From positions 1,208,858-1,272,857 of the forward strand of contig QANY01005277.1 of assembly GCA_003255025.1 (NCBI GenBank): 64,000 nt of DNA, written 5' to 3'. The translations under genes and the position numbers were made by a program. The notes under the pieces were generated by a model. It did not search any database, was not told the DNA's origin, and worked only from the letters and a program-made list of their open reading frames with translations. Every line of letters begins with the position of its first letter. Position 1 is the stretch's first letter. Shown piece after piece: positions 45,591 to 56,514 of this stretch. This DNA comes from Datisca glomerata. Lineage: Eukaryota; Streptophyta; Magnoliopsida; Cucurbitales; Datiscaceae.

Positions 45591-45985
45591 AAGATCAACA
45601 CACTACCTCCACGTCATTGCCTATTCAACATGCCAAACAAGTAGTGACTCAGCGTAGCTCATATGGCTAAGTGAGGATGTGCATGCAAGGTGGCCATGCA
45701 CATCTCACCTTTCCTCATCAGTAAGTTAATTACTTGTAATCACGAAGAGATTTCTCTTTCCTATCATTGTGTTTGCTATCACCTTTGGTGTATAAACTAA
45801 TCACCATTTTGGTTGTAATTAGCTTAGGATTAATCTCTCCTATATATGTCTTTGTATCACTCGTGAATGCATGGTAGAGTATTGCTTATTCAATAATATT
45901 CATCACCTTCTTCTTCAATTCAGAGTGTTTACTCAACTATATAAAAAATGTGTGCAGTGAATGTTGAAGAGGTTGAATGATGAAG
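45591..45985 (+). repeat. 3' LTR-like remnant of the copia element
   Basis: Directly follows the purine tract at the end of copia pol. It contains promoter-like words (CTATATATG, CTATATAAAA) and ends near TGTGTGCAG, just before the inverted solo LTR. Its exact start and its partner 5' LTR are not seen. No coding. Confidence 0.5.
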
Positions 45986-45989
45986 ATGC

Positions 45990-48218
45990 TGCTGATCGTC
46001 GTGGCGCATGCGCGGCGGAAGCGTGGAGGCGTGTGGCCTTAAAAAAAATTAAACTTTTAATAAAATTGAATCTTTTAATAAAATGAAACTTGCACAACGC
46101 CACGATAACCAAATAATTTTTTTTATTGAGAACTCTTTTTTAATCAGTCAGGATCCATTATATATTTATAAGTTAAATGTACAACATACAAGGTTATGAA
46201 TATATATACCTCTTGTAGTCTTAATCAAGTGTCCTTACAAAAATCGATCGATCCACCGTTCCTACGAAATTTGTTCCAACGATCAATAGACTCCGAGATC
46301 CACGCCAAGATCTTTCAAGTCAATCTTCAATGCACTAGGACGTGTGTGGGCACGTAGAATATTACAAGATATTTTTCTGTCTCTAAATATTCTCAACACA
46401 TGAGATCTAGAGATTTACTGATAAAGACTTTATTGAGACGATTCTCTAAAAGAACGTGACGATTATTCTTTTAGAGATTTGATTAACGTTTAATCACAGA
46501 ATAAAATCTCTCTGACACTAATCGTGTTCTCAATTCAACTCTTGATTGACAAACTGATGATCTGATCAACTGATTCTCTCCACTTCTTTCAACAACTTAG
46601 GCCATTAGAATAATATTTGTATATATTCTAGATAATGGCGTATCGAATTTTTAAAGATAAATTGAAATAATATTTAATTATAAAATTAGTTGTAGTGGGA
46701 CCTACTGTAGTTCTGTACAACTATAGTGCCACGTGGCACTACATTGTCGCACACTCACTACTGTAGTGCCACGTGGCATCATAATAATCCATGTCAATTT
46801 CTGATGTCCTAGCAGTGATTGACACGTGGCAATTACTACGAAATTAAATATTTATTTTAATCAGATAATTATCTAGATATTAGTTAATTTAAAATTAACA
46901 TATCTGATTATCCCTATAGACTACATTATCTAATATTTCACAAATAACAGATTTAGTTGATTTAAATTATTATTAAATAATAATTTAATTATTTAATTTC
47001 ACAAATTAGATATTTATATAATTATAATTAAAAAGATTGATTATATATATATAAATAATTTTTGAAAATTATATTTAAATATATAAATAATTCAATTAAT
47101 TAATTCTTAATTAATTAATCATATATAATTATCTCATAATTATGTACTTACATCAAAATAAAAATTTATTTTACAAGTTAGTCATTTTCTCATGTCCTGA
47201 AATATTCACGCCCTAGACAGTGTAGTATAGAGGTGACTTGGGGACCATAAACCTACAATCCTAAGCTCCAATAAACCAGATTATTAATTAAACTCTTTAA
47301 TTAAATAATCTTATTTATTAATTCTATTATTACTCCACTATAAATATGAAACTATACTATTAGAGATTATAGAATGTATTTACAGAGTATTCTCATGTAG
47401 TCCACTGACATAATCATTTCATGTAGTTCTGTCCTCCAATTATTGATTCGTAAATTAGAATTGATCAAAATTACTGTTTTACCCTTCTAATTGTCTCTTG
47501 ATCCTTAAGTACCATCAATCCACTAGTGAATGGTAAACTTATAATCTTATTATAAATTTGAGTTCAATAACCATTCAGTTCCAGAATTAATACTTAAAAG
47601 AACCAATATACGATCCGTTTGAAAAGTTTGGATTCTAAATATTGTAAGATCATGTCCCTAGCCATCCACATCACTGAATCTCCAAAACAAAAGTCACTAG
47701 CCTGATTAACAAACAGACCTTAACGAGTATATCAAAGAATCTAGTAGACATGCATATGAGTTCATGACTACTCAGGATTCGGACTAATCTACATGTGATC
47801 ATCAAATTGATGTGTATTAAATCTTTATCATAAAAAATACGCTAATAAATATATTAATTCACATCAGTCATGTCATATATAATCTTATTATATAAAGTAT
47901 ATTCACTAAGATATCTATCTACATCAATGATCTAGATCTAGATCACACGCATTCATAATGCTTATTGCACCGTACTAGCAACCATTCATTAAAGATTACA
48001 TACTTTAATATGTTACTGATAATTTTATTCATTATTTTATGATTTTAATCTTCTCGTACTAATACAAAATTATAGTCTCATTAATAAATATGAAATTTTT
48101 TTATATTTATATAAATTATTTAATAATAATTTAAAAGAACAATTATAAAAAAATGTAATCCTTATTAAATTTTATATTAAAATGTCAATACATATACTTT
48201 GAGAGCATAACCTCAATA
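45990..48218 (-). mobile_element. Solo LTR (2.2 kb), inverted second copy of the 16.6-kb LTR
   Basis: Reverse-complement relative of 16636-18838, sharing many blocks (for example GTCATTTTCTCATGTCCTGA at 47183, the AT-rich 46840-47160 part, and the CACGTG-word cluster). In + coordinates it starts TGCTGATCG and ends CTCAATA. Flanks GATGC (45985-45989) and TATGC (48219-48223) would be a 5-bp duplication with one change. Length 2229 bp against 2203 bp for the other copy. Its G/C-rich end has a palindrome, GCGCATGCGC (about 46005). No coding domain. Ends are less certain than in the first copy. Confidence 0.78.
46680..46830. promoter_or_regulatory. Cluster of G-box palindromes in solo LTR
   Basis: Three CACGTG cores within 105 bp. 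The first is inside an 18-bp perfect palindrome, TAGTGCCACGTGGCACTA, at 46724-46741. The second is in TGCCACGTGGCA at 46767-46778. The third is at 46823-46828 (GACACGTGGCA). CCACGTGG and CACGTGGC are established binding cores for plant bZIP (ABF/HY5-type) and bHLH (PIF/MYC-type) factors. Whether they drive this LTR is inference. Confidence 0.6.
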
Positions 48219-49185
48219 TATGCTTACTCAGGTAAAAAGAGACATAGAAGGTTGAAAAGGCTAGGTCATATGCCGGCGAATGAGTGAAGAAGTTGAATAA
48301 AAACTATGGTTTTTCATTGGGATTTGGAAATTAGGGTTTTTTATATTTTTATCTGATCCTAAGGTGAGGGACCTGTCAGGTCCTAAGCTTGAGTAACCGA
48401 CGGATGAGGTTGACCTTGAGGTAGAGAAGCCCAAGAATGCATTTGACTTGAGATGTCGAATGTATCCAATCGAAGGTGAGGGATGCATTTGATAATGAGA
48501 CGCATGAGCCGAGGGATGCACCATAATGCGGGCTAAAAAGGCCTAGGAGAACTAGAAGAGGCAGTCAGCTTTATTATTGGGTTAGAAACCAGATTCATAG
48601 TTTCTTCAAGCATGTCTTCCTAGTGAGTCAGGAACATCTTTTGAATTTGTCCTATGGCCGATAATCTTCACTGTTTTTTGTCTTTCTCTATCAAGATATG
48701 TATATTTACTCTCATTGTTCCATTAACAACTTTCTACAACGTATGATGGGAAGAGGCGGCCAGTTGTCTAATATTGTTATAACCAGAGCAAAACTATTGC
48801 ACCATGCTAAAACTATTGCACCATACACCAACTTTTATCATGAGGGATTCAGGCAAGGACTTGGGAAGGCCAACGATTAATATGCAAGCAAAATGGCCAT
48901 AATTTTCTTCAAGAGGTTTTTTTATTAAAGTTAAGTGGGACACTGATTTCATGCACCATATCTGAAAGAGTTTGACGATGCCAAAATGCTCAAGGCAAAT
49001 CATATAACCGTGTTGATTATTGAGCATTCGTCATGTACTGAGTGCTAGGGTTCGATTTTAGAGTCCATGACCATGGCTGAAATCTAAGAATCTCGGGGTT
49101 TAACGAAAGTGAGCCAATAACCCAAACTAGTGCTTTATCGTCTTTAGAATTAAAAAATATAATAAAAATTCCTCGTCTAAGAGAG
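48219..49185. other. No gene recognised
   Basis: Moderate GC. A 20-bp duplication (AAAACTATTGCACCAT) occurs at 48791-48830. The - strand frame at 48261-48524 is Ser/His-rich and without domain signatures. Words such as GGTGAGGG and GGATGCA recur between 48360 and 48530 but form no clean array. Confidence 0.35.
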
Positions 49186-50760
49186 ATTAGACGTCATTGA
49201 GAAGTAAGCGTCCAAATGAATTGGAGTTTAGTGTTGGGTGCTTTACGGTTCATCTACTTTTGATAAACACACCCATCGAATAAGACAATACCTACATAGT
49301 TCTAATCGTTCTTCATCAGTATACATGAGGGTTGACGACCTCAACGTTGACTACCCGCAAAGTGCAACTCTTACGGCGTATCGGGAGTGTCTCCACCAAG
49401 GACGTACCATGGAGTGTCACCGTTGAGGTTCACCCCTTTTGGTGCCACCACCGAGGTGCACCCCATGGGGTGCCGCCACTAAGATGCACCCCTTGAGGTG
49501 CCGCCACTAAGGTACCCATGGGGGTCGTCCCCATGGCAGCACCATGGGGTGTCACCCCTATGGTAGCACCATTGATGTCACTCTCATGGGTGTACCATGG
49601 AGGTGCATTGATCACTCTCTGCAATGAAACTTGTAGACACACCATTACACTATCACAACGAGTCATCACATCACAAACCACCAAGTCAAGTGACAAAGAC
49701 TTGGGTGGACGTATGGTTGCCTGAGAACATTCGGGAGGCTATGGATTGGCAGGATTAGGGACGAGGTTACGTTGTATTAGGCGGGGGACATACCTCCTCG
49801 GTACGACCACTCTAGACATTGAGGGTGTGCTACCCTCCCACCTTGGGGAGGGGTTTTGTTTGAGAGAACCTTTGTAGAAGAGGCGTTGGGTGAACACCGT
49901 CGTCGCGCCTCACCGGCTAGGCGTGTTTTCCCTAGATCATGGTCATTATACAAAGACTCACATGGCGCCACCCGATTGGCTCATGTGTAATCCTTCTCTT
50001 ACTCACCTAAACATGATCAGTCAACTTAGGTGGCATGATTTGATTGGCGGGCTTGCAACTAGAGAGAGAAGTTTCCATTTCTAGAGTGAGAAACTTCCAC
50101 TTCTAGAGAGAGAGAGAGAGCAAACATTTGTCACCGTCCTTGAGTCTCTAGAGTGCTCTCCTTTCACCTCCCGACGTCCTCCCCGACGTTCTCAGGCGTT
50201 GTTCCGGTCATGAGCTAGGACTAGACCACTCCTACACCTTATCCACGTGACATCCTTGCATTTACAATCAACTTTCAGATTAAATGGAAGTGGAACACAA
50301 TCATATTTCCTCTTTGACACTAAAGAGACTGGAAAAATGACGAAGGAGGGGCGGCTTGTGTAGATGAATTCATGATTGCAGTCTTGTTCATAGAATGTCA
50401 GAGAAACACATGCAATATTATCTTTTTGGATGGAAGGAGCCAAACTTATAATTTGTAATTCCAAAAAAAGATGATGTGAGATGGCTTTCTTCTCATGATT
50501 GTATCTTTTTTTAGTCATGACTCATTCTCTCTTAAGATCTTGTTTCGACGACTACAAAATCACAAAGCTATAGTCTTCAGCTAGTAGCATACGTAGATGA
50601 AGGCAACGAGTTCTGTCTGAAATTTCTATTCACTATCGAGGCAACGCTAATTATGGGTCAACGTCACGATCCTATTCACCATCATGGCTAGGGGTTCTCG
50701 TGTACGCATCAATTACTGGTCTGCTGAAGGAGGCTAGTGTTATTTTAGACACGATACTAG
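49186..50760. repeat. Diverged duplicated block, left copy
   Basis: Two parts (49186-49330 and about 50250-50720) are collinear with 51510-51655 and 51690-52140. Shared words in order: CATTGAGAAGTAAG, GGTTCATCTACTTT, AAGACAATA-CTACATAGTT; then CACTAAAGA-ACT, GAATTCATGATTGCA/CATTTCATGATCATT, TTTTTGGAT-G-AGGAG, AAAAAAGATGA-GTGAGA, CTCTCTTAAG. On the - strand one frame of each copy reads a similar Leu/Ser-rich peptide (SHHLFLELQ here, SHFIFFPELQ there), so an old gene fragment may underlie it. The 49331-50250 part of this copy is absent from the other. Confidence 0.6.
49436..49615. repeat. 28-bp minisatellite (GGTGCC...CACC...CCATGG)
   Basis: About six units of 25-30 bp. The clearest are GGTGCCACCACCGAGGTGC + ACCCCATGG, GGTGCCGCCACTAAGATGC + ACCCCTTGA and GGTGCCGCCACTAAGGTAC + CCATGG. 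The units contain CCATGG and GGTGC/GCACC inverted words. GC-rich in AT-rich surroundings. It keeps a frame open on the - strand (49430-49696), but the peptide is simple repeats (GATIGVTPHGAAMGTTPMG) and I do not call it a gene. Confidence 0.75.
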
Positions 50761-51509
50761 CTTCTCTGCGCGACAGTAGGATGTGGTTTTCTTATCCTAT
50801 ATTGGTTGATCAAATGTGTACTTATTGGGCTGTGTTCCTTTGTTCGCACAATATTATATTGAAACAAATATATTGATGGGCTATGTCAACCTCATTTTGG
50901 TGGCCCACTTGACCAACCTCAAACTCATAATGTACTGCGTCACTAAGACGTTTAACTCTCAAGCTTCAAAGAAAGCGAGCAAATTCTCCAAACTCATGCT
51001 TGATCGTCTTCAAGATTCAAAAGTGTATGAAAAAAATCCTTCAAACTCACTTAGCAACCTCACCAATTCCTCCTTTGTTCATTCATTAAAATCTCAGCGA
51101 AGAAGACTTGCTTGTTGACAGTTTTATCTCCAAGGTTGACTTTTTTCAACTCTTTTTATGATGGTAAGTGTTTCTTAACCTCAGTTGCTCTGACAATTCA
51201 AAGCTCATTATATATATATCCTTCGCGAGGTCATGTTATCTTTCAAATGGTTCCTTTATCATATGATCTTCCACTTCCTTTCGTCACTAGAGGGATCGGG
51301 CGCACTGGGTTTTTTTTCTTTTTTCCTTGAGTAAGTGAACATGTGAAAAGGAAAAAGATAAGGGAATTGCCTTTCCTCAATTTCATTTTCTCACTAAGTA
51401 ACATATCCTTAAATTAAAGCCGAGTTTGATGTTTTTTTCCTTTTTACCCTCACAACTCGTTGCTAGTGCATTTTTGTATTCCTAGAATCTGCCCGTCATA
51501 ATTATATAT
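50761..51509. other. No gene recognised
   Basis: A + strand frame at 50816-51118 is open for 100 codons but has no domain signature or splice context. It ends in a basic stretch. The region separates the two duplicated blocks. Confidence 0.35.
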
Positions 51510-52140
51510 GTCCACGAGAGTAAGACATCATTGAGAAGTAAGATTCCAAATGGATTAGATCTTTTCTTTCAATGCTGGGAGTTTGCATGGTTCATCTACT
51601 TTAGACCAAAAACCTGATAGATAAGACAATAACTACATAGTTTCAATTGTTATCAATATGATTTTTTATTAAATATAATTACAACATGGTGACATTTTAT
51701 TTTTGCCACTAAAGACACTAGAACAATGATGGACGAAGCAGCTTGGGTATATCATTTCATGATCATTCAAAGAACCGTCAGCGAGAGAATCACATACACT
51801 GCTATATTTTTGGATTGTAGGAGTCTGACATGTGGTTGCAATTCTGGAAAAAAGATGAAGTGAGACGGTGACAACTCTGCTCGTCGCGGAATTTTCATTC
51901 AGCCCTGACTCTGTCTCTCTTAAGGTCTCCCATATATTAGCGGGGTCCTCATCTGTTTCCCCTGTTTGGACCACCATAAAATCACCAAGCTTCAGTGATT
52001 AAGTGGTAGTGCTCGGAGAAAAAGACAAGAACACCTGTTTCTCGAAACTCTGTTCACCGCTACGACGATGCTCTTCATAGCTCAACATTACTACTATTCA
52101 CTATCGCGACTAGAGATTCTCCTATTCGCAATGACTATCA
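51510..52140. repeat. Diverged duplicated block, right copy
   Basis: Collinear with 49186-49330 joined to 50250-50720, without the intervening 0.9 kb. Both copies point the same way. No intact frame; the - strand frame at 51669-51977 does not match the frame that is conserved between the copies. Confidence 0.6.
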
Positions 52141-52885
52141 CCACTACGAAGACACTCTTTATGTTGTTATTGTCAATGCAAATTGCAAACAACCACTTAT
52201 TCACAATGCAAGTATGCTTAAAATAATAATTACAAATGGGATTTCCTCAATTATATCTCTATTAGCTAATTCATAATACTAATATTTTGATTTTCTTTGT
52301 TGCACAAGCTGTCTTTCTAGATTCATATAGATATGGTAGGCAAAAAGGAAATTAAAACAAGAAATACAAATAAAATTACTAATTGAATATCAGTGAGATC
52401 CCAAGTAATTAATTGATCTCTCTCGTTTATTCATATAATTATTTTCTTATATTATTCACTTGAATCATCTTTGTTTCAGATCTGTTTCCCTCTTAATTAA
52501 CTTTACATTTTAATCTCTTTAATTTAGGAGTTATGCTATTGTATAAGAGATGTATAGTACATGAGATTTTATTGACCCTTGGATCATCCTTTGTGGGACT
52601 TAGTTGATATGATCCAAGGTTAAAAAATCTCATGGACCCTAAATAACTTGTACTAAAAAGGTTTTACAAACACGTTCACAACGAGATCGTTCAAATCGCA
52701 ATCTCCTTAGAATTTATAAGTTTATAAAAAAATATTTACATGAATTAAGGTTTTATTTACTCAGGGATCTTTTGTTGAGAGTTTCTCTAAATAGTTATTT
52801 AATTTACAAAGTGACAAAAATAGACAAGAGTTGATCCAGATAATCGTATCTGGTCATATTCTGGTTGTAATATTAATGGCATTTA
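52141..52885. other. No gene seen
   Basis: AT-rich sequence up to the first recognisable CACTA coding block. It contains one possible SINE- or helitron-like fragment around 52540-52650, but no paired ends or motifs that I can support. Confidence 0.35.
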
Positions 52886-52889
52886 ATAT

Positions 52890-55472
52890 CATAATATAGA
52901 TCGTGATCATCACTGAACAACCTAAAATAGTGGCTTAATAGTTCTAGGAGAACATCATGGTGAAGTGACTACATTTTTTGATAGGTTAAAAGAAGTGATT
53001 GAGATGCAGTATGTACGAAAAAGAAAAGTTATATTATTTAGATGTGATTGTTTGATACAAATGCAAAAAGAAATAGAGTGAAGAGAGATCTTGGCTTCAC
53101 TTGTGTAAATATGAGCCAAACTTAGTATGAAAATGAGCATTTTATTCTCGCATCTCAGGCACAACAAGTATTTTATGTTGATGACTGTAAATTTGGAGTC
53201 AATTAGAAAGTGGTGCAAAAGGTTCTACCTAGACATTTATGGGATGTTCCTGAGATAGAACAAGAGGTAGAACAAGATGAATTCGTAGGGCCTATTGAAA
53301 TATCTTTGCCATCTATCGATCTAGATGAGTCAGAAATAATGCATTTTCGCAGGCATGACGTGAAACCTTTTGAAATAGATGCAAATGTTATTAGAGTAGG
53401 AGACAGTAATATTAAAGATATTGATTTTATTGATGATGATGACAATGAAGATGACACTTTGGTTAATTATGATGACTATTTAGATGATATTATATCAAAT
53501 GATGATGATATAGATTACATTTTAAAGTAGCGGTGAGCCTGTTAGCGTAAAGTATTCATTCATATCTTCTTACATTTGCTTTCATTTATTTTATAAGCAA
53601 TAACATGTTTATGATATTCTTTCATACCGCTTATCTTTATACATGTTAATGTCTCTCGAAAGAAATACTCATATTCCAAATCAAGATCCTAATGTTACTG
53701 GATAAGATGGTTCCCAAGCAGGTATATACAGTTTGTAATAGTTCTTATTATAATGGTTTCTTACTCTTTATTTTGTTGTAGGGTTCATCTTCTTCAGGGA
53801 TTGTGACAAAGGTTCACGAGCCAACATGAGGGATTGAGTTGGAGAGGTTAATGAGCCATTTCAGAAAATCACAATCGATACCCCTATTCCCGGTGTTGTT
53901 AGACATGTTGGACAGTGGACCATCCAATTCAACCTTGAGATAGGTGCCCTCGTACGGCAATTCATACAAATTCAATATGAGGGTTGGTCCAATGTTCCTG
54001 AAGAATTCATGGCAGTTATAATTGATAAGCTGCAGGTAATAATGATACATCTATTTACTGTTATATTTTCTTTATTAGGTGACTGATAGTAAAAGATTAT
54101 TGCAGGTCTATTTTACTTTTGAATCGACCAGTAATGCTATAATCGACTTGATCAAATTTGAAGCAGTGAACACATACAATGGATACAAGTACACATTGCA
54201 TAGACATTATAAAAAATTTAAAGATTCAATAGTAGCACAACAACATCCTTATAAGGGTGTATCATAGAATGATTGGATTGGCTATACACAGTTTGGGAGA
54301 CGGAGAAGTTTGGGGTAATTCCTATTAGCAAAACTTATATATTACATTTTGATTATTTGACTAAGTATTTGAATCATAAAACTCATTTATTATAGACACG
54401 CTAAAAACAAATGCTCAAAGTCGTCAAAACCTTTCATACAATCATAATGGAGGGAATGTATCTTTTCTTTATCATCGATTTCGTCAGATGAATCAAAATA
54501 TTGTTATAGTACTCTTATAAAGTTTAGTATATAATAATTAACGACTCAAATTTTGTTACATTTTGGATAAGAAGCTTCAATTGGGGTAGCGCCTACATGA
54601 ATCGAAATGTTTTACAACACACATTTCAATGCTAAAAAAGGTTGGCATAATGATAAGGCTAAAAAAAGATATGCGACTAACCCATCTTAAACATTCTGAT
54701 TGATAATCGTGTTAGTTTCGATGGGGGGTTGTCACTTTGTATTTGAGCGTGCTAAATACTTTTTGAATACTTTCTGATTGATGCTCATTGTCTAAGGTAA
54801 TATTGTTAGTTTGTGTGTGGGGTATTACTTTGTATCAGTTTCTGTTAGATATTTTTTGAATACTTTCTGATTAATGCTCATTGTCTAAGATAATAGTGTT
54901 AGTTTTTCAATGTGTGTGTGAGGGGGGGGGGGGTTATCACTTTATATCTGAGCGTGCTAGATACTTTTTGAATACTTTCTTATTGATACTCGTTGTTTTA
55001 CATAATAATGTTAGTTTCAATGTTTGTGTGGGAAATGGGGGTGAGGGGGTTATCACTTTGTATCTGAGCGTGCTAGATGCTTTTTAAATACTTTGTGATT
55101 GATGATACTTGTCTAAAAATATGATTAGTTTCAGTGGGTGTGGGTGTGGGGGAAGGGCTTGTCACTTTGTATCTGAACGTGCTAGATGATTTTTGAATAC
55201 TTTCTTATTGATCTCTTTGTCTGAAGATAATAGTGTTAGTTTTAATTTGGGGGTTATCACTTTGAATCGGATTTTGCTGGATGCTTTTTAAATACTTTCT
55301 AATTGATGAATATATTTATCTTGAATTTGGCTCATCGTGATGTTATAGAATAAATGTGTGCTTTACGGGATGATCCTATCGCTGAGGATGCCAAACCTCG
55401 CATCGAATAAGAGATAGTTGAAAAAGTCATCGGATGAAATAAAAGGTCTTGGACATGGAGCCCCATCCACAT
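52890..55472 (+). pseudogene. CACTA (En/Spm) transposon remnant: TNP2 C-terminus and second protein
   Basis: TNP2-type transposase end (about 52950-53526): GEVTTFFDRLKEVIEMQYVR, KVILFRCDC, FILASQAQQVFYVDD, KVVQKVLPRHLWDVPEIEQ and an Asp-rich tail (53430-53520). Next is the second, En/Spm-type protein (plant transposase Ptta/En/Spm family): SGIVTKVHEPT-GIELERL (53790-53860), RHVGQWTIQFNLEIGALVRQ, YEGWSNVPEEFMAVIIDKLQ (53975-54035), then VYFTFES after an intron with GTAATA donor, HNGGNVSFLYHRFRQM, and FYNTHFNAKKGWHNDKAKKR (54610-54670). After the minisatellite at 54720-55330 it resumes LAHRDVIE, ALRDDPIAEDAKPRIE and KGLGHGAPS (55330-55470), where the gypsy LTR cuts it. Many stops. The 5' part and both CACTA ends are missing from view. 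Confidence 0.85.
54720..55330 (+). repeat. ~93-117-bp G-rich tandem array in a CACTA intron
   Basis: Six units recognised by the core ATACTTTTTGAATACTTTCT, at about 54755, 54849, 54961, 55078, 55188 and 55281. Each unit also has TATCACTTTGTATCTGAGCG upstream and GATTGATGCTCATTGTCTAA downstream, then a variable G/T tract. The tracts include a run of 12 G (54922-54933) and GGGAAATGGGGGTGAGGGGG (about 55031). The array lies between two coding blocks of the second CACTA protein, so it probably sits in an intron. Confidence 0.82.
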
Positions 55473-56510
55473 TGTAGATACCGTATTTTATCCGATCTAA
55501 TAAATTAAATATACATACTTTATATTTTGGCTCATATAATAGTCCAAGACTATATGTATAATTTGAAAAATAGTCCAATACTAAAATAAGAAAAGTGGTC
55601 CAAGGACTAAAAAGTAAAAAGTGAAAAAAAAGACTAAAAGTAAAAAAGGCAAACCCTAATTTTGCCTATAAATAGGGATGAGGTTTCACTTGGGGGGGTC
55701 TCTTTGGAGTGGAGAAAAGGAAGCCATTTTTTTAGAGTGAGAAAGAGAGGGATTGAAGTGAGAAAGAGAGGTGATTTTAGAGAGATGAAGAGGTTCTACA
55801 CTTCTACTATTTTCATCTTCTTCCATTATTTTTCTTAAGGTAGCTTAAATGTCTTGTACATTTGCTCATATCTCTTCTTCATATTTATGTAGTTGATATC
55901 TTTTGTATCTTTTTTTTCATACATAAGTTGATTGTTCATTCTTTATCATTTTTCATACTTTAAATCTTAACCCTTTAATTTCATGCATTGATGATTTCTT
56001 TACAAGTTGGATAATGAGATGTTTTTGTCATCAACTCAATTAATGAGGATGATGATAAAGCTTTGAGGGGTGGAAAAATTAACTCAATGTGAATCAACCC
56101 TTTAATGGGTTGAAAGTGTACACTTGATGCAAAGATCTCCTAGAATAATTTCTCACACATAACAATGCATAAAATAGATAGTAAAACCTCTCTATAAGAT
56201 TATGCAAATATCTAAGTTTTTGAAATTTTCAATTTTCCTACAAGTCTTTTCTTTTAAAAAAATTATGTTCATCATTTTTGTGACACTTGTTTGAACTAAT
56301 TATCATCCATAATCATCCCTTTTACTATTTGATTAGCAATGACTAATAAGGGAAGGAAGGAAAAATGGTAATTAGAAGACTAAGTAGTCAAAAAGATAAA
56401 AAAAATGGACATATTTATGTATAAAAAATCTATTGTTTTTCATCATTTTTCTTTCAATTTTTTTTATCATTTATTCATTTATTTAATAATAATATTATTA
56501 TTACTATTAT
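55473..56510 (+). repeat. 5' LTR of the Tat/Ogre-type element
   Basis: Matches the 3' LTR from 63604. It starts TGTAGATACCGTATTTTAT, with TATAAATA at 55667-55674, and a GA-rich leader follows (GAGAAAGAGAGG). It has 142 bp between start and TATA box that the 3' LTR lacks; in turn it lacks a short insert present in the 3' copy after TTTGCTCATA. The right end is approximate because the partner LTR leaves the window; no primer site is recognisable before gag sequence at 56515, so a deletion across the LTR/gag junction is likely. Confidence 0.8.
55667..55674 (+). promoter_or_regulatory. LTR TATA box
   Basis: TATAAATA within GCCTATAAATAGGGATGAGG, present also in the 3' LTR at 63656-63663. A GA-rich transcribed leader begins about 70 bp downstream. 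The best candidate for the element's promoter. Confidence 0.65.
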
Positions 56511-56514
56511 TATT

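Noticed and set aside
49430..49696. 88-codon - strand frame
   Set aside because: Kept open by the 28-bp minisatellite; the peptide is simple sequence.
50192..50518. 108-codon - strand frame as a live gene
   Set aside because: Similar sequence in the second block is frameshifted, there is no start or splice context, and I recognise no domain. Kept only as part of the duplicated block.
53203..53457. Ser/Ile-rich - strand frame
   Set aside because: Mirror of the GAT/GAC-rich acidic tail of the CACTA TNP2 protein on the + strand, which has clear homology.
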